Both the position numbers and the translations under genes were made by a program. DNA of 64,000 bases from Phytophthora hibernalis (taxonomy: Eukaryota > Oomycota > Peronosporomycetes > Peronosporales > Peronosporaceae): the NCBI GenBank assembly GCA_012656075.1, contig JAAKBF010000088.1, forward strand, positions 124,001-188,000. The letters are read 5' to 3'. Under the pieces are notes generated by a model, which saw nothing but the letters and a program-made list of their open reading frames with translations, ran no database searches and was not told where the DNA came from. Positions 11,528 to 21,253 of this stretch are shown here, piece by piece. Numbering within the stretch: the first letter of the stretch is position 1; every line of letters starts with the position of its first letter.

Positions 11528-11545
11528 TGCCATCTCCACACTCCC
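11528..11545 (-). other. Putative polypurine tract of copia element
   Basis: The minus strand reads GGGAGTGTGGAGATGGCA immediately before the 3' LTR candidate. Its purine richness and position fit the plus-strand primer of LTR elements. Confidence 0.5.
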
Positions 11546-11645
11546 ACTTCGCGTCAGCCTTGCTTGTAGTATGCCACCTAGCTCGCAAGCTAGTCATGGC
11601 CTTCTGCATTGCCATCCGCAATGTCCAGCGGCAATGGCACAACGT

Positions 11646-14600
11646 TCAACCGCTCTCAAAACTGCGAAACAGCGTTGGACCGAGCGCCTTCGTAAAGATG
11701 TCGGCGAGGTTCTCCGTCGACGGGCAGTAGCACACCTTGAACCTACCCCCTCAAGGAAGTCCCGCACCTTTTGGTACGCTCTTCATCTTGTAGCTTCCCT
11801 TGATCTCCGTCAACACGGTGATCGTAGCCTGGTTGTCGTGGTATAGAACCGTCAGCTTTCGCTTAAGCTTCAACTCCTTGCACAAGTTGTGCGTCCACAC
11901 GATCATGGTCGAGCACTCGCTCGCAGCGACAAACTCGGCGCAACACGTGTCGTCCGTGAGGATTCGCTGCTTGCGCGACTTATCTGCGTACGTGCAGCCG
12001 TTGAGCTGCAGCACGAACCCCGTGATCGAGCGTCGGGCGTCCATCTCGTTTCCGAGATCAGTGTCCGCGAACGCCACAAAGTGCGAATCCGGCGTCACCT
12101 TCTTCTCCACAAGACCGTAGTCCGAGGTCACGCGCAAGTACCGCAGTACCCGCTTGGCCATGCTGTAGTTCTCGTGTGTGTACTTATTCAAGTACTTGCC
12201 CAACGTTCGCACGGCGTTGGCCAGCTCAGGTCGAGAGTATTGCACCAAGTACTGAAGACAACCCACTATAGCACGATACGGTAGGCTTTCATCATTGACG
12301 TCCTCTGTATCCGAAGTTGCAGGCAACGGAAGAGCGCCAACGGTTTGCGGCGTGGCCACCACACGACACTTGTCCATGTTAAAGCGATTGAGAATCTTCT
12401 CAATGTAGCCGCGCTACGAGATCCACATCGCCTCTCCGGGATGTAGGCAATCTCCACGTTCACAGACCCCAAGTCCTTGATCTTGAACTTGCGTTCAAGC
12501 TCGCCCACGACAAGCTTGATGTTCTCCGCATTGACAGCGATAACTACGTCGTCCAAGTAGACCGCCAAGAAGATTGGACTTCCTTCCACTACTTGCCAGT
12601 ATACACCATTGTCCATCTTCGACCGCTTAAAGCCGCTTAAACGTAGGTGCTCATCAAGCATCTTGTACCAGACGAACGGCACTTGTTTTAATCCATATAG
12701 ACTCCTTAGTAGTCTACACACACGACTGCTTCCGCCGTTGAAGTACTCCGGCATCTCCAGTAGATCTCCACGTCCTCCCTGATCAGGCTGTTCAAGAATG
12801 CCGTGACAAAGTCGATGTGCTCACACAATAGACCGTATAGCAACGCCACCAACAACACCAACTTGACTGCTTCGTATGAAACCACGGGAGCGTGTGTCTC
12901 CCAGAAGACGATCCCGTATTTCTGTTGGCAGCCCTTGATGGTAATGCGGGTGCGGTGACGGATCACTTCTCCTTCGGGTTCCGCTTCCGCACAAAGATCC
13001 ACTTGCTAGTCAGAATCTTCTTTCCCTTTGGCGCTCCATCCGTTCCCACGTGTTGTTGCGCATCATGTCCGAGTACTCCTTCTCCAAAGCCTCCTTCCAC
13101 TTGTCGGCGTCGGGAGCATGCAAAGCCTCCTGAATGCTCTGTGGCTCCATGAGTAAGTTGACAGCTTGAACTACAAGACTGTCAGGGATTTCCACCTCAT
13201 AGTCCTGCAGTCGAGCGTTTGGACGGCGAACACGCGAAGAACGATGTAGCCGCGCCCGACGTCTCACCTCTCCACCCATCGGCTTCGTCGTCATCTTCAC
13301 TGTCGGTCTCCACAAAGCCCCCGTACGACGTGATGCGACCCAAGATTTCCACAGGGTCTCCAACGTTAAATTCCCCGTCATCAGGATCCATATCAGCAGC
13401 AGCAAGTTCATTGCTTGAGAATTCATCACTAACTTGATCTCCCACTGAAGGCGAGATTGTCGATCCGGTGGTGATCTGGTCGTTACCTCCTGACTGCTGT
13501 TAGGCAAGTCAACAACGCCATTAGAACTACTTTCACGTTCAGACATATCATGCTGAGAAGAGTTAGACCCTCGCGGAAGCACACCCTCGGGTGTCAGCGG
13601 AGCAACAGCCGCAGCAGCCTCCGTCGAAACCTCGCTGACCAGCTACCAGCCAACGACCAGGCGCACCTGACGTAGCCGGAGAAGTAGATCCACTTCCTTC
13701 ATCAGTAGGATACCCACAGCTAGTGTGAAAACCACAGCGTTGACGCTTTGACGGGCCCGTGCAATCGTCATAAGAGCATCTCTTCATGCCAGAAGTATCT
13801 CGATGCACAACAGGTAGTCGCACGTAAGGTATGATCGAAGGCAATGCATGCCGTCCTCGACCATAGCGGTTGGAGAGAAGTTTGGTCACGTAAGAAGCCT
13901 CCACAGTCCAGTCTTCCTCAAACTCAACTGAGCGAACTTCCACTATATTACCCGTGATCAAGTTCAGGATGCGATAACTCTCCGAGTGCTTCGCATATCC
14001 CACAAACAAACCCGGTTTCCTTGGGTTCTCCAACTTGTTTTTACGCAACGTCTTGGGCGTGAAGCTGAAGGCCATACAGCCCCACGTTCGCAACGATGTC
14101 ATGTCCGGTCGCTCCCCGAAGCGGTAATAGTATGGAGTCTTCCTCTTATTGCATTGCTACCGCTGATGTTCATCACCTCGATAGCAAACCCGAACGCTTC
14201 ACCCAAAGCATCCACGGCATATTGGCCGCGGTCAGCAAGAATCGAACACGAGCGAGCACCACTCCGTTCATGCTCTCCACCAGACCGTTCTCTTCCGGAC
14301 TGTAAGAGTCGTCGTGGTGGACTCGATCCTGTTGCCTCGGAGGAACAGCTTCAACTTGTTGTTGAAGAGTTCCTCGCCCTGGTCCGAGTTGAACACTTCC
14401 ATCTTGTTTCCCTGCGCAATGACCCACTTCACATCATCCATCACCACCTCGGAGGAAAAACAGCGTAAAGCCCCAGAGATAGCGACTAGCCTTATCTTGC
14501 ACCAACTGAAAGTGCTCATATCCATCATAAGTGACCTCCCCACGTAACTCATGTCACACATCAGCTTCTGGAATGGCCGAGTCGCTCGACGAGCCCCGTT

Positions 14601-16782
14601 CCTCTTGTACGACATGCAAATCATCTTTGCCGCTCTGCTCGACCAACACGGCGAGTCCATGTCGTCAGACAGCTCGGTCTCCATGCCAGTAGCGACCTCA
14701 TCTCGAACCATCCGCTGCAGGGCAGGTGGGTTCAAATGACCAAGACGCAAATGCCAGTGTTCCAGAGACGCAGCACCATCATTCTTGCTCTCCACAAGTA
14801 CCCTCGAGTTACTTGTCTGCTGTTGAGCTCCACTCTGCACAGTGTACACTGTAGCTGCCGTCGCCTTCAAGCGGTATCGACAGTTAGTCTTGGGCAGCAA
14901 CAGCTCCATATGCTCTTTACACAACCAACACACATGCTACGAGTTGATGAACCCGTACTTGACAGTCCATTCATCATTCTCCAGCATGTCCTGGCTCAGC
15001 AAGTTGTCCAGCGCTTGCGGCGAGAGCAACACGCTCGTGAACAGCAACACCAGTTGAGTATGCGGCGACTTGTTGCTAGTCACCCGCAATGTGACGTCGC
15101 CAACTTCCTCGTCTTCCCGAGTATTCCCATCGTACCCCAAGAAGAAGTGCACTTGGTCCTTCCGGACATTGTGCAGAACTGAGCGGTTGTTGCACAAATG
15201 CACATCACTTGACGAATCCAAGGCCCACTCCATCTCAGTGCCAGCACGGGTCTTAACCGACGTAGCAGCAACCTCAGAAGCACCACGCACACGACAGCAA
15301 AGACCACTCGAGTTTTTTTCAGTGCGTTTCCCATTGTTACCGCCACTCTTGTTCTCCCACCTCTTGAACCCAGATATGGCAGGACGATTAGACTCATCTG
15401 ACTTCCGGTATGGATAGTAGGCTCGAAGATGACCCACTTCACCGCACTCGTGACAGGTCCGGGTCTCTTTCTTCTTGCCGTTCTGCTTCCCTTCCTCCTT
15501 CTTCCGCTTTGCCTTGTATCGACCTTTCCCTCTGTTCTACTTGCCCTTGCTTGGATTACCACTCGACTGTGGCGTGGCCGAATCCTCCTTTGCTTGTTTT
15601 CCACACAAGCAAGCATGCACAGGCTTCGCGTCCGCTTCACCCGCGACGCACTCATCTAGAGCAGACTCAGCACGCAGCGCATTCATCACTTGCGCCGCAG
15701 TAGGAACAGTCCGAACAGCACCACCCTTACGAACAACGTAGTGCTTCGAGAATTGACGCACAACATCACGATGTGACACATGACCCAGCAAGGTCTCAGC
15801 GTCATCCTCGTCAGTGATCTGCTTGCCATAGTGCAGAAGCTGACGGCGCAGACTCTCCAGTTCTCGAAGCCACTGATCCATGGTCTTATCAGGAGTGTAC
15901 CGGTTCGAGACAAACTCATCTCTCGTGAAGATGTAATTGGAGTATTCGCGCTTCGTTTGTCGGTCGACCAAGCGGCTCCACATCGCCTCGGCAGACACTT
16001 CCTGACATATCACCTCTCCATCGGCGGCTAGCACTCCATGCAGGATGGCTTCACGAGCCGCGTTATCACGTGCAGCCAAGTCAGCAAAGCTCTGCTGATC
16101 GCTACGGTAAGATCCATCCACAACACCCCAACAACCAAGACGAGTCAAGAAAGCTCGAAGTTGTACTGAGTATATAAGTCGAAGCTTCCGTTCATCACTG
16201 GTGGCTTGTGAGAAATATGCAGTTTTAGCGAAAAATAAACCCAACTTGAGGCACTACAGCAGGTTGAGATACTCTACTACTCGCACTAATTCCACCAATT
16301 GCACGCATGCCAAAAGGCGAAGCTCCTCAACGGAACCCAGTCCGCTGATCGGTGCATACCCAGATCCGTACATGCCTGTTCCACCAGCCGGGTGCATGGG
16401 AAGTTCAGTAAACCCTGCGAAAGAAGCTCCAGACCGTCCACCACCATGCAAACCACCCTCCATCACCAGCAACAGGACCTCCGACAGCTCCAGGAACAGC
16501 GAACCCAGTAGCAGATTCAGCAGGATCTCCACCAGAACCAGCGAAAATCCCTGCGAGAGCTCGTCTAGAACCAGCAGACACTCCAGCAGCTCGAACCTGG
16601 CCCACTTGAGAAGCCGCAACACTCGACGTCGCACCTGTCAAACGGATCGTGGTCCCAGTAGCCACCACTTGTTGCACTCTCGGTGCTCCATCGGCACCAG
16701 CTTGCCCGGCACTGCTCGCAGGCGGCAGCGGAGGCGGTGTTCCCGACAGGGGTGGCGGTTTTCCTTGAGGTGTACCATCCAT
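11646..16782 (-). pseudogene. copia Gag-Pol polyprotein, several frameshifts
   Basis: The start is taken at MDGTPQGKPPPL (16782). A Pro/Ala/Gly-rich region is followed by a Gag core (16244-15537) and a zinc knuckle CHECGEVGHLRAYY near 15420, in which the last Cys is Tyr. The protease motif ALDSSSDVHLCNNRS follows (15220), then the pre-integrase HWHLRLGHLN. The integrase has LMCDMSYVG, FNSDQGEELF and YSPEENGLVESMN, supplying D, D and E across a frame change. The RT (13002-12400) has HIDFVTAFLNS, LYGLKQVPFVWYK and YLDDVVIAV. RNase H has ARRSITGFVLQL. The tail is STENLADIFTKALGPTLFR, and the stop is at 11646-11648. Domain order and motifs are diagnostic of copia. At least five frame changes interrupt the ORF; some may be sequence errors. 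Confidence 0.85.
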
Positions 16783-16799
16783 TGTAGTCCTAGCGCAAT

Positions 16800-16813
16800 T
16801 TGGGCTCATAACC
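16800..16813 (-). other. copia primer-binding site matching initiator tRNA anticodon arm
   Basis: The plus strand reads TTGGGCTCATAACC, directly next to the LTR (TGTG at 16814). GGGCTCATAACC is the anticodon stem-loop sequence of eukaryotic initiator methionine tRNA, with CAT as the anticodon. Drosophila copia and yeast Ty5 are known to prime from a cleaved initiator tRNA half that pairs in this way. The match was recognised by eye. Confidence 0.75.
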
Positions 16814-16848
16814 TGTGAAGATAGTAGATAGGAGCGAGTGGCCTTGAG
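16814..16848 (-). repeat. Remnant of copia 5' LTR
   Basis: 35 bp matching 11292-11326 with three mismatches, then an abrupt change to gypsy gag sequence. The rest of the LTR is missing. Confidence 0.7.
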
Positions 16849-16865
16849 AGCCGCACTCGTGAGTC

Positions 16866-17960
16866 TCTAGATGACCTCCGCCAGTCGTACTTCGCTCTCA
16901 AGAACGAGAACGACCAGGCTGCCACGCATCTGCGCCAGGCCAACACTGCCATCGCCGACTATGACCGCATTGTGGGGCTCTGGGCTGCTCGCGCGACCAC
17001 GGCCGAGGCTTCGGTGACGTCGACACAGCGTCTCCACCAGGACCGTGAGCGTTTCAAGGCTGGCTTGGTGGCCTATACCGAGCAGGTGGCCAATCATCGG
17101 GCTGCCCTCGAGGCTTCTGACCAAGCTTCGGTCGGTGCAGTTTCTCCTCTGGTTCAAGCCCTCGAAGCTCAAGTCGCGAGCCTGAAGCGGGCGAACTCCA
17201 TTCTGCGTCACCACGCTGCTCCCCACGAGCTCGATGTTGCCACATTGGTGCTTGCTTCTGCTGGTACGTTCTACCCTTCTTTCCTTGCCCCATCGGTCGT
17301 CCTAAGCTCTTCTCTCCCTCGTTCAGGTATTACTGCGGACAACATCGACTGGGAGTTGCTCGGACTCTCTCCTCCGAGCGTCACTTTGAAGCGCCGTCGA
17401 AGTGCGTCGTCGGAGAGCTCGGAGGACAGTGATCAAGAGCCCAAGGCCTCGGACCTGGTGCCTAAGCCCCCGTGCAGGCAGCGTCGGCTGCGGGTGACGC
17501 CTCCGAAGATTCGGACGACCTGCCGCTCATTCCGTCGGTGTCCCAACGTCGAAGGAATCGGCGTAAGCGTCTCCGGCAGCAAGCATATCAAGCTCCGCCT
17601 CCGCAGACGACGCCAGCACAACCTCCACACGTTCCGTCGGAACTGTCGAAGGCGACCCTTCACGCTGCAAGCGGTTGGGTCGTTCATCCAAGAGTTTGGG
17701 TGCCCCAGCTCGAGGACCCACGCCTAAGCCCTCGGTCAGTACGCCTCCACCTCTCCATGCGTCTGGGTTTCCTGCTAGATCGCCACCGAGCCCCTCGGTC
17801 AGTTCGTCGTCGGGGTCGCCGACGCCACCGTCTCCTGCAGGGTCCCCACCGAGTCCTCCGCCAGGCTCTCCGCCGAGTCCTCCGCCTGGATCTCCACCGA
17901 GTTCTCCGCCTGAAGACATCAACCTTCTAGTGGTCCAAGCTGAGCGACGAGGACCGATAT
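16866..17960 (+). pseudogene. Gypsy gag-like coiled-coil protein
   Basis: The open frame begins inside SLDDLRQSYFALKNENDQAA and continues as a long heptad-like region to about 17260 (AVSPLVQALEAQVASLKRAN). A likely 63-nt intron follows at 17264-17326 (gtacgt to ttcag), in phase, so the frame stays open across it. Downstream are an acidic and basic region and a stretch of PPSPP repeats (about 17800-17920), reached through two frame changes near 17470 and 17690. The N-terminus is missing. It resembles gag regions of oomycete gypsy elements in composition; no zinc knuckle was seen. Confidence 0.5.
17264..17326 (+). other. Possible intron in gypsy gag-like region
   Basis: Donor gtacgt, a pyrimidine-rich tract, acceptor ttcag, length 63 nt. 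It contains no stop in the gag frame, so splicing cannot be proved from frame alone. Confidence 0.4.
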
Positions 17961-19705
17961 CAACGGCACAAGACGAAGAATGTCGATGGTCTGACCTGAA
18001 GAAATATTTGCGAGGTGAATTTGATGAGCTCACTTGGCGAAGAGCCGGCGACGCCGGCAAAGTTGCCGATAATTTTGTACTCATCGAGGACGGCCTAATA
18101 TATTACATAAGCCGTCGCAGAGAGCGAGGTAGACCCGACGAGCACGACAAGAAGCTAAGAATGGTAGTGCCAACTACACTCATCGACGAAAACTTGGCGA
18201 ATTGCCATAACTCCATTGAAGGAGGACATCAAGGCATCGTCAGGACTTATCGCCAAGTGAAGGCCGATTACTATTGGATCATTATGTATGCCGATGTGGT
18301 CAAGCATGTACAAGCCTGTGATGATTGCAACATCAGTAAGAGCAAGCCTCAACTTCGCGGATATTCGCCAGGTAACGTCGTCTCCGATCGACATTTCCAG
18401 ATCGTGTCGATGGACTTCGTTATACCCTTGCCGAAGACTCAGCGAGGAAACACGGCTCTCCTGCTATTCCAAGACCACTTCACCGGGTTTAGCATCGCTA
18501 AGGCGATGGGCGATACTGGGGCACTCGAAGTAGCTAAAGCATTCGAAGAGTGCATATTCCGTCGGTTTGGCGCACCATCGCTCATCCGACACGATCGAGA
18601 CCCAAGACTTATGATCGAAGTCTTTCAGACTTTCTCGGAGATGATGCAGTCTAGGTCTCGACTACACTGAGTTACTGACCACAAGCGAACGAGCAGCAAG
18701 AACGCAGTGTGAAGACCATGATCCAAACGGTGCGTGTCTACGTGGAAGACCCACTTCAAGCTGACTGGAACGACATCGCTGAGAAACTAGTCTATGCCAT
18801 CAACAATTTGAGGGATTCGACTCGGCGAGAAACACCATTCTACTTAGTGCACGGTTGGGACGCTCAGTCAACACTTAAATTGATAACATCCTCCATTCGC
18901 CGAGTCTCGAATGACTCTGCGAAACAAACCACCTCAGCGAAAGCCACAAAATGGCGTCGAGAGGCTAACCGACAACGGGAAATAGCGCTCAAGCTAGCCT
19001 ATGAGTACCAGTTAAAGGAAAAGGTTCGGCGAGCAAAGGAACACAACGACTCGCTGAGCGAGCAGAAAGCCATACCGAATGACTCGACGAGCGAGGAGAC
19101 AGCTGAAGAGAACAATAGCGACGGACTCGTCGAATCAAAACGGTCTTTGTTCAAGATTGGAGACCAAGTCTGGCTGTTCATGGAGAGCGTCAAACCATGC
19201 CTGATGAAGAAGCTAGCCCATCGATGGCACGGCCCGTTCCGGATCAAGCAGAAGATCGAGGAGTTCGCCTTCGAGCTGGAGCTGCCAGACAAGAGTGGAT
19301 ACCGGTTCTATCCAGTAGTGCACGTGTCCAGACTGAAGAAAGTGACCGAGCTCGGCGAAAGGCCTACGACTACGCTAGTCAAAGGCTCAGCGAAACCGAT
19401 TGATTGGATTTTGACGAGGAACTGCTGCCAGAAGACAGCTGGGAACCTGACGAACGGACTGGTCGATATGAAGTCGAAGCCATCCTTAGGGACGAAATTC
19501 CACAGTCGACGAGTATGGATCGAGCCCAGCGTCAGTTTCTGGTAAAATGGGTGAACCCAGCTGGGAACCACTGTCGAATTTATCGTACGGAGGTCTTCTC
19601 TTCGACTATCTTCGACAAAAGAAACGTGAAACCGTCTGCAAATGGTGCAAGTTGCAGACGAGTGTTAAAAGCTATTGCTTATGACAAACACCACCGACCT
19701 GTGAA
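17930..19705 (+). pseudogene. Gypsy integrase with C-terminal chromodomain, frame broken
   Basis: The integrase would join element DNA to the chromosome, and the chromodomain would direct it to marked chromatin. The H2C2 zinc region reads CHNSIEGGHQGIVRTY then CDDCNISKS. The core follows with SMDFVIPLPKTQRG (first Asp) and APSLIRHDRDPRLM (second Asp), and stops at 18670. Reading resumes from 18709 with VYAINNLRDSTRRETPFYLV. A GPF/SH3-like module has LFKIGDQVWLFMESVKP and HRWHGPFRIKQKI. The chromodomain has RYEVEAILRDE and QFLVKW, then after a one-base shift EPSWEPLSNLSYGGLLFDYL. The catalytic Glu falls in the broken stretch near 18670-18700. Domain order identifies a chromovirus. Confidence 0.75.
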
Positions 19706-19727
19706 GACAAGCAGGCGGGTCGAGTGA

Positions 19728-19761
19728 GCGAAAGCTATTGCGTCAACTTATATTTTTCATA
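19728..19761. other. Short junction between convergent gypsy fragments
   Basis: Only 34 bp separate the end of the plus-strand chromodomain frame (19727) from the stop codon of the minus-strand gag-like frame (TAA at 19762-19764). No LTR of either element lies here, so the two were joined by rearrangement, not by simple nested insertion. Confidence 0.5.
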
Positions 19762-21253
19762 TTACGAAATGGATGAGTACGGACCACATGAAGGAAAGCA
19801 AGCAGGAGACTCTTGCGCGTTGGGATCAGTGTCGTCCTGCAAGGTCCTCTCGACGTCGCCGACGGAAAAATCTCCTGGGGCAAATACCGGGAACTCAGGA
19901 TTGCGCGGACGAAACACGTGTTGTTTGAAAACACGTGTTGTATGGGTGCAACTCAGGACGAGTCACCCAACACACTCACCAGGCCTCTTGAACGTCCAAG
20001 TCCTTGAGTTCAGCGAACCAATTCGAACGAGACGGGAACATGGGCTGGTTAATCAACGAATTCGTTGGGACCGTAGGCTCAAAATAGAGTTCGGAGTCGA
20101 GACTCGGCGAAGGACCTTGAGCTTAGCGAGAACTGGCCGCAACCTGGAGCGCCTCCTCGTAAGACTTCATGACGATCCGCAACAGGTCTCCTCGGCGTTT
20201 TTACGCTCAAGGGTATACACTGCCCACATCTCGTGGATGGCGGCGAACTCCGACACGGTCGAACCTGGGTTCAGGTCTGGGTGTAAATCCAACAAGACAC
20301 TTGAATCCACGATCCAGTGGTTCCTCTCCCAGAAAGCCACGAAAATCTTGGTTCGAGAATCGTGAGGTTGCGACTCGTCGACTTCCCGACTATCGCCCAA
20401 GAAACGAGCACAAGCGTCGCAAACGATCATCAACGGAGTCGTCGATTTCGCCGACTTCTTGGAAAGCAGACGTTGGCGGGCTGCGTCAATCTCGCTCGCC
20501 GAGACGAAAATTGGAGTCTCCGGGAACTTGGCGAGGACTTGTTGGCATGGATGAGACGGATTAAACAGATCCATCCACTTCCGAAGCCCATCGAGAGTAG
20601 TTGGCGTCGGAGCCACACTAGACCTGCCTCCGATATCCAGCATCTTGACCGGGGAACGACATGCCAACATTTTCGTCCAGCAACGAGCGGACCCATAATG
20701 GAAGAACTCCACGCTACGAGTCTGACGCATCGAATGAGTCTCCCGAGCCTCGCGCAACAACCTGTGCCGCACGAGCACGCAGCGTTGCGATTGGAAGCTT
20801 CAACGGGGCAGGCAATTCCACCATACCACGGGTCGTAGGAGGTTGACTTGGCGAAGAAACGCTTGGAGTCTTCCTGGACGATTTCGATGCGTTACAACCT
20901 GTCGAACGCCTGGAAGCAACCGGTGCTTTGCTCTTCGCAGGCGACTTGGCGACAGGAGCCGCTGCCCATGCCGTCTTGGTTCCTGAAGCCTTAGATTTGG
21001 CTGCCTGAGAGACCGGGGTAACCTTGCTCGACGACTTGGGACCAGAATCATTAACGATCAATGAGCTCTTGGCTTCCTTGGCAGTCTGACGAGAAGACTT
21101 GGGAGCTGCTCGCTTCTTCGACGAGCCCTTCGATCGAGGAGCCTGTGCACTTCCTCGCTTGACAGAATGAGGAGATTTTCGACGAGCATCGGCATAGCTC
21201 TGTAGCTTGCTGCGTGGAGGCGCCCGGTCCGTGAGGACCACCGTGTTAGCTGA
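19762..21253 (-). pseudogene. Gag-like C-terminal region downstream of the array
   Basis: Directly after the last array unit the frame reads ANTVVLTDRAPPRSKLQSYA, then a Lys/Ser/Ala-rich basic stretch, then MVELPAPLKLPIATLRARAA (near 20820). After a frame change it continues with TLDGLRKWMDLFNPSHP, PLMIVCDACARFLGDSRE and VAFWERNHWIVDSSVLLDL to about 20170. Further pieces in shifted frames read MKSYEEALQVAASSR (20170), NSLINQPMFPSRSNWFAELK (about 20030) and FSVGDVERTLQDDTDP (about 19850), with the stop at 19762. I take this as the globular part of a retroelement Gag. The assignment is inferred from context and not from a known catalytic motif. Confidence 0.5.

Larger units (their letters stand above)
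11292..16848 (-). mobile_element. Ty1/copia retrotransposon, 5' LTR truncated
   Basis: Gene order on the minus strand is gag, protease, integrase, reverse transcriptase, RNase H, which is the copia order. A full 3' LTR candidate lies at 11292-11527. Only 35 bp of the 5' LTR survive at 16814-16848; they match the start of the 3' LTR at 32 of 35 positions and are then replaced by gypsy sequence. A primer-binding site and a purine tract are visible in the expected places. Because one LTR is cut, no target duplication can be checked. Confidence 0.85.
16849..19727 (+). mobile_element. Ty3/gypsy chromovirus fragment lacking protease, RT and RNase H
   Basis: A gag-like coiled-coil region is followed directly by a Pro/Ser-rich linker, an integrase and a chromodomain. 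The catalytic pol domains normally found between gag and integrase are absent, and I see no LTR at either end. It abuts the copia LTR remnant on the left, and its stop lies 34 bp from the stop of the convergent minus-strand element on the right. Confidence 0.75.

Noticed and set aside
13197..13445. Acidic open frame inside copia as an extra gene
   Set aside because: It is an alternative frame within the linker between copia integrase and reverse transcriptase.
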